DNA of 5,315 bases, from contig JACZYK010000211.1 of assembly GCA_022571135.1 (NCBI GenBank), positions 1 to 5,315 on the forward strand, given 5' to 3'. The position numbers and the translations under genes were made by a program. The DNA comes from Bacteroidota bacterium. Its GTDB lineage: Bacteria; Bacteroidota; Rhodothermia; Rhodothermales; UBA10348. How positions within the stretch are numbered: the stretch's first letter is position 1; every line of letters starts with the position of its first letter. Below, piece by piece: positions 1-4,279 of the stretch. The notes below the pieces were generated by a model, which did no database searches, was not told where the DNA came from, and saw only the letters and a program-made list of their open reading frames with translations.

Positions 1-263
1 CTGTTATCCTACCTACTAGCTAATCCGACGCAGGCCCATCCCCGAGCACCAGAGTTTTCATCCCGAACCATGCAGTTCGGGACTTCATGCGGTATTAGCC
101 ATCGTTTCCGATGGTTATTCCCCACTCGAGGGCAGGTTGCCTACGCGTTACTCACCCGTGCGCCACTTTCCACCCAGGGCAAGCCCTGAGTTTCTCGTTC
201 GACTTGCATGTGTTAAGCCCGCCGCCAGCGTTCGTCCTGAGCCAGGATCAAACTCTCCGTAGT
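1..263 (-). rRNA. rrs: 16S ribosomal RNA, 5' part (cut by window edge)
   Basis: Read on the minus strand, the segment carries the universal 16S 5' signature GAGTTTGATCCTGGCTCAG (complement of about 237-255), then GACGAACGCTGGCGGCGGGC, TTAACACATGCAAGTCGAAC and GGCGCACGGGTGAGTAACGC, and ends near GGATTAGCTAGTAGG, which is about position 255 in E. coli numbering. Only the first quarter of the 5' domain is present; the rest lies beyond position 1. The mature 5' end is placed about 8 nt before GAGTTTGATC by analogy with E. coli, so 263 is approximate. The phrases are most like Bacteroidota in the broad sense. It is read away from the PASTA gene, so transcription diverges from the 264-869 region. 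Confidence 0.97.
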
Positions 264-304
264 AGAAAGTTCAATTAGGTTTGCTCTTCGCTCGATTCTT
301 TGAT

Positions 305-321
305 GCCGGGCTAGGCCCGAC
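305..321 (-). other. Hairpin in the rRNA leader
   Basis: In minus-strand RNA, GUCGGGC-CUA-GCCCGGC forms a 7-bp stem with one U-G wobble and a 3-nt loop, about 45 nt before mature 16S. No U-run follows, so it is unlikely to be a terminator. It may be part of the processing or boxB-like structure of the leader; its role is inferred from position only. Confidence 0.45.
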
Positions 322-357
322 ACGAACCGACAAGGACTCGCTATGCTTCTAATCTCA

Positions 358-367
358 TCAATGAACA
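358..367 (-). promoter_or_regulatory. boxA-like antitermination site in the rRNA leader
   Basis: The minus strand reads TGTTCATTGA, one base from the boxA-type pattern TGYTCTTTRA bound by NusB/NusE (S10) during rRNA antitermination. It lies about 55 nt downstream of the candidate start near 421 and about 95 nt before mature 16S, a normal place for boxA. The match is short, so confidence is moderate. Confidence 0.4.
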
Positions 368-427
368 TTTCAAGGCGCTCTGATTTCGGCTATACTTAGT
401 AGCCAGCCGAATTTTGCGCCGACCTGC

Positions 428-457
428 AAGGTACGAACATTTTCAAACCCCTGTCAA
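428..457 (-). promoter_or_regulatory. Candidate rRNA operon promoter
   Basis: On the minus strand a perfect -35 TTGACA (complement of 452-457) is followed after 18 bp by TACCTT (complement of 428-433), continuing as TACCTTG, which also resembles the Bacteroidota -7 element TAnnTTTG. The sequence just downstream, GCAGGTCGGCGC, is GC-rich, as is common at rRNA promoters under growth-rate control. Transcription would start near 421, giving a leader of about 155 nt before mature 16S. The -35 is strong and the -10 is mediocre, so this is a good but unproven candidate; a further promoter upstream is possible. Confidence 0.5.
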
Positions 458-519
458 GCAGGTGTCGAACATCTTGGTCGTCTTTTCAAAATAAGAGAAT
501 TCGTTCCGACTGATCCACC

Positions 520-531
520 TTGCAAAGAACA
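520..531 (-). promoter_or_regulatory. Second boxA-like motif, upstream of the candidate rRNA promoter
   Basis: The minus strand reads TGTTCTTTGCAA, a better match to TGYTCTTTR than the site at 358-367. It lies about 60 bp upstream of the TTGACA promoter, so it could act only if another rRNA promoter lies beyond about 540. I found no convincing -35/-10 pair there. It may be a chance match. Confidence 0.25.
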
Positions 532-687
532 AGGAACGGCGACATTAAAATGGGGCTCTCAAGATGCTCCCCTTTCAATACGGAGACGCGTAAACCTCAC
601 GCTTCCCGACAGGTTTCCAAGATGGAAGACACATATTAGACTTCACGAAAACTTCCTCACCACAAGCTCGAAATCGACCTATCCCGG

Positions 688-712
688 GCGTTCTGGTCTC
701 GCCTCCAGACGC
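688..712. repeat. Inverted repeat with an 8-bp stem
   Basis: The arms GCGTTCTGG (688-696) and CCAGACGC (705-712) pair over 8 bp with one bulged T, around an 8-nt loop (697-704). There is no T-run on either side for an intrinsic terminator. It stands between the rRNA control region and the PASTA gene and could be an operator or an RNA structure at the 5' end of the PASTA transcript. No function can be assigned. Confidence 0.35.
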
Positions 713-869
713 TCCAAACGGGGCTGACTGAAGCATACACGCTCGGTTCAAACCGCGTCCCCGCCTACCCGAACATCCTATGACCGACGACGTATGCGAG
801 GCACCCTACAGACGTCCAGGTACGGCTTTTACCTTCATATATTGCAGGACGACGCTCGCACGGAAGTTT

Positions 870-1613
870 ATGTCGATTCGATCTCTGGCCGGCAACAGAT
901 ATATCTGGGGATGCCTCGCCGCAGTCATGGGTGTAGCCTTCCTCGTGTACCTTGTGTTCAACCACTGGGTGATGCCGGCCTACACGCTGCACGGGGTCTC
1001 AGTTACGGTTCCTGATGTGATGGATCGTACCTACGAGGATGCGGCTGCAGTGTTAGCGGACCTGGATCTCCAGGCGGAGCAACTCCTGCTTCGTAAGCCA
1101 AACCTCCCCCGTAATATCGTAATCGATCAGAACCCGCCTCCACATGCCAAGGTCAAGCCGGGCCGCCGGATCTACCTTACCGTCAATGCCGGAGATACGA
1201 CGACCGTTCTGGTTCCCAAAGTAGAAGCGTTCTCACTTCGTGAGGCAATAAACCGGATCATGATTCACGGACTCGCTGTCAGAGAGGTACTGCCTGATTC
1301 ATTTCCCTCGCCTCACGTAAACACGGTTACCCGGCAGGATCCACTCCCCGGAATGCGGGTGCCCCCGGGAACAGAGGTGCAGCTATGGATTAGCGTGGGT
1401 CTGGGCGAGCGGCAGGTCTCCGTTCCGGAAGTAACGGGTATGGTAACGAAGAGCGCGCAGGATCTCCTGCACTCGATGAGACTCAACTATGTCGTAATCG
1501 GGGCCGACAATGAATCACCGCTCGAGGCGCAGGTGGTTCGGGGACAGAGTCCGGCGGCGGGAACGAGCGTCAAAGAGGGGATCGTAATCCGGCTTCGACT
1601 GGCCGAGCTGTAA
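870..1613 (+). CDS. Membrane-anchored protein with three PASTA domains
   Basis: This 247-residue protein has a short basic N-terminus, one membrane span at about residues 12-31 (WGCLAAVMGVAFLVYLVF) and an extracytoplasmic part made of three PASTA domains at about 44-108, 113-178 and 182-245. Each shows the family pattern: a VPxV start (TVPDV, LVPKV, SVPEV), an A-rich helix, then a Q-x-P-x-x-G-x-x-V-x-x-G segment (QNPPPHAKVKPG, QDPLPGMRVPPG, QSPAAGTSVKEG). PASTA domains are known from Ser/Thr kinases and penicillin-binding proteins that bind muropeptides or beta-lactams; no kinase or transpeptidase domain is present here. Free PASTA proteins of this build are common in Bacteroidota, and an envelope or peptidoglycan role is inferred. 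The open frame extends to an ATG at 780, but those 30 residues are unlike a membrane-protein start; the ATG at 870 places the basic stretch just before the span. No good ribosome binding site is seen (GGAAG only 3 nt before the ATG). It converges with pyrR, with 6 bp between stops. Confidence 0.88.
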   Translation: MSIRSLAGNRYIWGCLAAVMGVAFLVYLVFNHWVMPAYTLHGVSVTVPDVMDRTYEDAAAVLADLDLQAEQLLLRKPNLPRNIVIDQNPPPHAKVKPGRRIYLTVNAGDTTTVLVPKVEAFSLREAINRIMIHGLAVREVLPDSFPSPHVNTVTRQDPLPGMRVPPGTEVQLWISVGLGERQVSVPEVTGMVTKSAQDLLHSMRLNYVVIGADNESPLEAQVVRGQSPAAGTSVKEGIVIRLRLAEL

Positions 1614-1619
1614 AGCTCT

Positions 1620-2135
1620 TTATTCGACAACACTCACGGTAATGTCTGGGTCCGTGTCCACGACCACTGTCTCCTTGTGCCTCGTCGGGATGGTTTTTCC
1701 AACGTAGTCGGGTTGAATCGGGTACTCTCGATGCCCTCGATCGATCAGAACCATTAGTTGAACGGATCGGGGGCGTCCGTACCTGACCACCGCATCCAGG
1801 GCCGCCCGGACCGTTCTGCCCGTGAACAACACGTCATCGACCAGAATCACGTCCCGATCGGTCACATCGATGTCGTCGTCCGAGCCATAATCCTGATCGG
1901 GCGCCGTTCGGTCGGTGTCGTCCCGGAAGGCGGTCGTGTCCAGATCATAAAGCGGAATTTTCAACTGTTCGATCTCGCCGATCTGTGCAGCCAGAAAACG
2001 CGCGAGTCTTGCTCCGGCACGGAGAATTCCGAAGATCGTGATATTCGAGGCTCCTCTGTTGCGTTCGACGACTTCGTAGGCGAGCCGATTCATCGTTCGC
2101 TCGACCTGCTGCGCGGACATGATCCTCAGATTCAT
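1620..2135 (-). CDS. pyrR: PyrR-type bifunctional pyr regulator / uracil phosphoribosyltransferase
   Basis: PyrR proteins make UMP and pyrophosphate from uracil and PRPP, and in many bacteria also bind pyr mRNA to control pyrimidine synthesis. The 171-residue product has the PRPP loop VILVDDVLFTGRT at 96-108, an RDD motif at 71-73, and the C-terminal hood DRGHREYPI (132-140) with DYVGKTIPT (143-151), all typical of PyrR and not of Upp. Length fits (B. subtilis PyrR is about 181). ATG 2135 is chosen because homology begins there (MNLRIMSAQQ); a TTG at 2153 would add six residues. Two things are odd: the pyrophosphate loop reads GILRAGARLA (36-45), where B. subtilis has GIKTRG and UPRT enzymes have ILRAG, and some RNA-contact positions differ (see findings). 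No other pyr gene is in the window. It is the last gene of the minus-strand run, preceded by 112 bp with a strong hairpin. Confidence 0.9.
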   Translation of the reverse strand: MNLRIMSAQQVERTMNRLAYEVVERNRGASNITIFGILRAGARLARFLAAQIGEIEQLKIPLYDLDTTAFRDDTDRTAPDQDYGSDDDIDVTDRDVILVDDVLFTGRTVRAALDAVVRYGRPRSVQLMVLIDRGHREYPIQPDYVGKTIPTRHKETVVVDTDPDITVSVVE

Positions 2136-2195
2136 ACGTTTCGACCGAATCAATACCGTGACGCGACCGGCGAGTATTTCTAACCGGAACGATAA

Positions 2196-2220
2196 AGCCC
2201 CTGCCGAATCGACAGAGGCT
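2196..2220 (-). terminator. Strong hairpin between the FnIII-like gene and pyrR; likely terminator or leader structure
   Basis: In minus-strand RNA, AGCCUCUGUCG pairs with CGGCAGGGGCU around a 3-nt AUU loop: 11 bp with two U-G wobbles, followed by UUAUCGUU. It begins 27 nt after the stop codon of the gene at 2248-2712. The stem is convincing but the U-run is short and broken, so termination may be partial. As it also lies 60 nt before the pyrR start, it could instead be an attenuator in the pyrR leader. I did not find the conserved PyrR binding-loop sequence in it. Confidence 0.45.
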
Positions 2221-2247
2221 CAATATCGAACTCTGAGAAAGTACCAC

Positions 2248-2712
2248 CTACTGGAACATGGCCTTCAGACTACCCCACGTCCGACGGACGGCGGTCGACG
2301 TATAGTTGACCGACTGCGATGTGATCACCTCTCTGACGCCGTTCGTATAGACAACTTCGAGTCTGTAGTCGAGTTTCTCAGATCCCGACTTGTACACCTG
2401 CCTATCTCGAAAGGTGTAAGCCTTTCCCGTTCCATGGGCCGGAATTGTGAAGATTCTCACGAACTGATCGTTGCTGTAGGGCGTCTTGCGGGCGAGTACA
2501 TACTCACGGACCTGCTCCTCCACATCGACCTGCCACGAGATCACGAAATCCCGTCCTTCCGGCTGAACCTTGAAAAAACTCAGCCGAACGCCGCTCAGAA
2601 ACATCATTGCTCCCGTCAAAACGACGATTGATGCTATGAATGCGAGTTTGCTCAAGTCGGTAGCGGAGATTACTTCAGCGGCTAAAGATAGCTGTCCGAT
2701 CACGAAAGACAA
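2248..2712 (-). CDS. Single-span membrane protein with a predicted FnIII-like extracytoplasmic domain, function unknown
   Basis: I do not recognise a named family. The product of up to 154 residues has a hydrophobic segment at about 22-41 (KLAFIASIVVLTGAMMFLSG), then a beta-rich domain of about 110 residues. The order VRLSFFKVQPEGRDFVISWQ, a charged stretch, a Y-x-x-x-R core, FRDRQVY and DYRLEVVYTNG is reminiscent of the fibronectin-type III-like domains in Bacteroidota surface proteins (LxxFxAxxxxxxVxLxW ... YRLxxVDxDG). It is probably anchored in the inner membrane with the domain outside; fold and topology are inferred. The start is uncertain: upstream of the span there is no ATG, only TTG at 2712 or GTG at 2703, and an in-frame TAG stands at 2737-2739. 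It lies 51 bp after the Fur gene and 112 bp before pyrR, same strand. Confidence 0.72.
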   Translation of the reverse strand: MSFVIGQLSLAAEVISATDLSKLAFIASIVVLTGAMMFLSGVRLSFFKVQPEGRDFVISWQVDVEEQVREYVLARKTPYSNDQFVRIFTIPAHGTGKAYTFRDRQVYKSGSEKLDYRLEVVYTNGVREVITSQSVNYTSTAVRRTWGSLKAMFQ

Positions 2713-2763
2713 AAGAAGACGAGAGGGAAAACAATACTACACACCTGTAGGGATTTCTCTCCT

Positions 2764-3249
2764 TTATTGGCCTTCGGCCTTCTCGGTCTTCCGATTGGGA
2801 CAGTCTTCGCGACGGCAATGCCCGTACAAATTCAGGGAATGGTGTACGATGTCGAATTTGAAAATATCCTGGACCATTTCCTGGATGCTCTGAATCCGAG
2901 GATCGCAGAACTCGAACAGCTCATTGCAATCGATGCAGATGAGGTGGTCGTGTTGCCAGAATCTGAAGGACCGCTCGTACTTGGCCTGCTTGTTTCCGAA
3001 CTGGTGCTTCACCACAAGATTGCACGCTATCAGAAGGTCGAGCGTGTTGTAAACTGTTGCTCGGCTGACGGCTACGTCTTTCTGCTTCAGGCGCAGGTAT
3101 AACTCGTCGGCATCGAAGTGATCGTCTGCCGTATAAACCTCTTCGAAAATGGAATACCGCTCTGGAGTTTGCCGGAGACCTTTTTGCTTCAGGTATCCGG
3201 AAAAAATGTCGCGTACTTTTTCGTTCGGTGGGGGTGCCAGAATCGACAT
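2764..3249 (-). CDS. fur: Fur-family metal-dependent transcriptional regulator
   Basis: Fur proteins are dimeric repressors that bind DNA when loaded with a metal (iron, zinc, manganese or a peroxide-sensing iron, by subfamily). The 161-residue product has the winged-helix domain at about 11-90, with GLRQTPERYSIFE (24-36) and recognition helix VSRATVYNTLDLL (61-73), then the dimerisation domain with QHDHLICIDC (99-108) and HSLNLYGHC (137-145). The structural zinc site is complete: C105, C108, C145, C150. The regulatory-site ligands can be placed as H44, E92, H100, H102 and E113, so metal sensing should work. The auxiliary site lacks two usual ligands (Q99, Q120; see findings). Fur, Zur and PerR cannot be told apart for certain; the Glu at 113, where B. 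subtilis PerR has Asp104, leans to Fur. The start ATG has no clear ribosome binding site. No obvious Fur box is seen in the 138 bp upstream. Confidence 0.92.
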   Translation of the reverse strand: MSILAPPPNEKVRDIFSGYLKQKGLRQTPERYSIFEEVYTADDHFDADELYLRLKQKDVAVSRATVYNTLDLLIACNLVVKHQFGNKQAKYERSFRFWQHDHLICIDCNELFEFCDPRIQSIQEMVQDIFKFDIVHHSLNLYGHCRREDCPNRKTEKAEGQ

Positions 3250-3370
3250 AGATGAAAGCAGTCGGGCCGTCGACTTGGAATGATCGTAAAACGGGCGTCC
3301 GGGACACGGAACCTATGCATCTACCGGTTCTCCCTATCGTGGTTCCTGTTCATAAGGAATCGAATGCGCT

Positions 3371-3385
3371 TTCGCCGACGGCGAA
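3371..3385 (-). terminator. Short hairpin just after tmk, possible weak terminator
   Basis: TTCGCC-GAC-GGCGAA is a perfect 6-bp inverted repeat with a 3-nt loop, starting 2 nt after the tmk stop codon on the minus strand. The RNA after it (AGCGCAUUCG) has no U-run, so classic intrinsic termination is doubtful; it may protect the 3' end or assist Rho-dependent termination. Confidence 0.3.
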
Positions 3386-3387
3386 CG

Positions 3388-4002
3388 TCACAGGAATCGT
3401 CGTAGATCGTTTCTGATGATTGAATGAATCGCTTCCGGAGACTGGTCTCCGTCGATGACCAGAATGCGCTCCGGTTCCCTGCGGGCGATTTCGTCGTACG
3501 CCTCCCGCACCCTTTCGTAGAATTCGCTGCCAGCGGCTTCCATGCGGTCCAATGCGCCGGCATTCCTGTCCTTCATTCGCATGGAGGCGGTGTTCAGAGA
3601 TACACGGATCAGGAACGTACGATCGGGCACCAGGCCACCGGTCACCATCCGATGGAACCGATCGAGCCAGTCCGGATCCGCAATCCGTCTGCCTCCCCCC
3701 TGATAGGCCGTCGTCGAATCGAAGAACCGATCACATATGACGATGTCTCCTCTTTCAAGAATAGGAGTCAGCTTGCGCCGTGCCAGTTGGGATCGGGCCG
3801 CCGAGAAAAGTAGCATCTCTGCAAATGGATCGATCTCCAGATCCGCGTTTAGCAAAATGGACCGAATCTGCTCCGATACGGGAGTTCCACCGGGTTCTCT
3901 CACCATATGCACATTCAGCCCCCGCTCGACCAGATATTCTCTCAGGAGCCGGGCCTGTGTGCTCTTCCCACTGCCGTCGATACCCTCAAAACTGATGATC
4001 AT
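3388..4002 (-). CDS. tmk: Thymidylate kinase (dTMP kinase)
   Basis: Tmk phosphorylates dTMP to dTDP with ATP in the cytoplasm, the step that joins de novo and salvage routes to dTTP. The 204-residue product matches the family in length (E. coli 213) and order: P-loop FEGIDGSGKST (5-15), dTMP-binding REPGGT (36-41), the DRY-type motif as DRF (91-93) followed by STTAYQGGGR (96-105), and a LID region at about 142-157 (RMKDRNAGALDRME). The P-loop has no Arg after the Asp, while Arg residues lie in the LID, as in bacterial type II enzymes. R133 stands where E. coli Tmk has Asp in its PDLTLYLDV strand, a modest oddity away from the catalytic motifs. ATG 4002 lies directly before the P-loop strand, so the start is secure. 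It is first in the minus-strand run, 138 bp ahead of the Fur gene, and divergent from the TPR gene. Confidence 0.96.
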   Translation of the reverse strand: MIISFEGIDGSGKSTQARLLREYLVERGLNVHMVREPGGTPVSEQIRSILLNADLEIDPFAEMLLFSAARSQLARRKLTPILERGDIVICDRFFDSTTAYQGGGRRIADPDWLDRFHRMVTGGLVPDRTFLIRVSLNTASMRMKDRNAGALDRMEAAGSEFYERVREAYDEIARREPERILVIDGDQSPEAIHSIIRNDLRRFL

Positions 4003-4043
4003 TCGCTATCAGGATTATGATGCGATACTCCGTCGCCTAAAGC

Positions 4044-4070
4044 GAGAGGAATCGCTCGCGGAGAGGAATC
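4044..4070. repeat. 10-bp direct repeat in the tmk leader
   Basis: GAGAGGAATC occurs twice exactly, at 4044-4053 and 4061-4070, 17 bp apart from start to start. The first copy is also the loop of a small inverted repeat (AGCGA 4041-4045, TCGCT 4052-4056). The pair lies 42-68 bp upstream of the tmk start. It could be a tandem protein-binding site or a leader RNA structure; nothing links it to a known regulator. Confidence 0.5.
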
Positions 4071-4071
4071 C

Positions 4072-4087
4072 TCAGCGCTGGCGCTGA
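4072..4087. repeat. Perfect 7-bp inverted repeat next to the direct repeat
   Basis: TCAGCGC (4072-4078) and GCGCTGA (4081-4087) are exact complements around TG, one base after the direct repeat. As RNA the loop would open to 4 nt over a 6-bp GC-rich stem. There is no T-run on either strand to suit a terminator, and no gene ends here. It could be an operator for a dimeric regulator or a leader hairpin for tmk. Confidence 0.4.
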
Positions 4088-4152
4088 AATGAAAGCACGC
4101 GATAAAGTACAATTTCTTCGTTATAGAGTAGGTGTAGGTGGAGCTATTCAGC

Positions 4153-4180
4153 TTGCAATCGGTGCAGAGTCAATTATATT
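4153..4180 (+). promoter_or_regulatory. Candidate promoter of the TPR gene
   Basis: TTGCAA (4153-4158), 16 bp and TATATT (4175-4180) form a fair -35/-10 pair; the reading TATATTG (4175-4181) also resembles the Bacteroidota TAnnTTTG element. Transcription from about 4187 would leave a leader of about 93 nt before the start at 4280. A short inverted repeat ATGAA-CCTT-TTCAT follows at 4196-4209. TATAAA at 4252-4257 has no good -35 at proper spacing. Confidence 0.4.
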
Positions 4181-4200
4181 GTACGTTTACACGCAATGAA
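4173..4200 (-). promoter_or_regulatory. Candidate promoter of tmk, overlapping the TPR promoter
   Basis: The minus strand has a perfect TATAAT (complement of 4173-4178) preceded, 16 bp upstream, by the weak -35 TTCATT (complement of 4195-4200). Transcription would begin near 4166 and produce a leader of about 160 nt that contains both repeats at 4044-4087. The -10 shares bases with the plus-strand TATATT, so both polymerases could compete. The -35 is poor, hence low confidence. Confidence 0.3.
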
Positions 4201-4279
4201 CCTTTTCATCGTGCCAGCTTACAAGCGGCATTTTGCTCCTCTCTCTGCGCTTATAAACGGTCTTGATTAATAGCACCGC

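Larger units (their letters stand above)
264..869. other. 606-bp non-coding region between 16S rRNA and the PASTA gene
   Basis: No credible protein gene is seen on either strand; the short open frames here lack family resemblance and overlap the rRNA control region or the PASTA gene. The half next to the rRNA should be its leader and promoter (separate entries). The other half, about 540-869, should carry the promoter of the PASTA gene. A short TATATTG at 838-844, 25 bp before the PASTA start, could be a -10/-7 element, but no matching -35 is evident. A small perfect inverted repeat TTCCA-AGA-TGGAA lies at 615-627. No tRNA is recognisable. Confidence 0.7.

Noticed and set aside
546..575. GGGG...CCCC hairpin near 552-572 followed by ATTTTAAT on the minus strand as a terminator
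   Set aside because: Only four end pairs form and the interior mismatches; no minus-strand gene precedes it.
780..869. Longer PASTA protein starting at ATG 780
   Set aside because: The extra 30 residues are polar with two cysteines and would stand before the usual short basic start of a membrane anchor; ATG 870 fits the family better.
1758..2631. Plus-strand open frames at 1758-2183 and 2119-2631
   Set aside because: They lie antisense to pyrR and the FnIII-like gene and have no recognisable domain.
2769..2779. GGCC-TTC-GGCC hairpin at the end of the Fur gene as a terminator
   Set aside because: It is a 4-bp stem inside the coding sequence and is followed on the minus strand by AATAAAGG, with no T-run.
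3250..3387. Fur box (autoregulation site) upstream of the Fur-family gene
   Set aside because: No stretch approaches TGATAATnATTATCA; only a weak AGTCG-GGCCGT-CGACT inverted repeat at 3260-3275 is seen.
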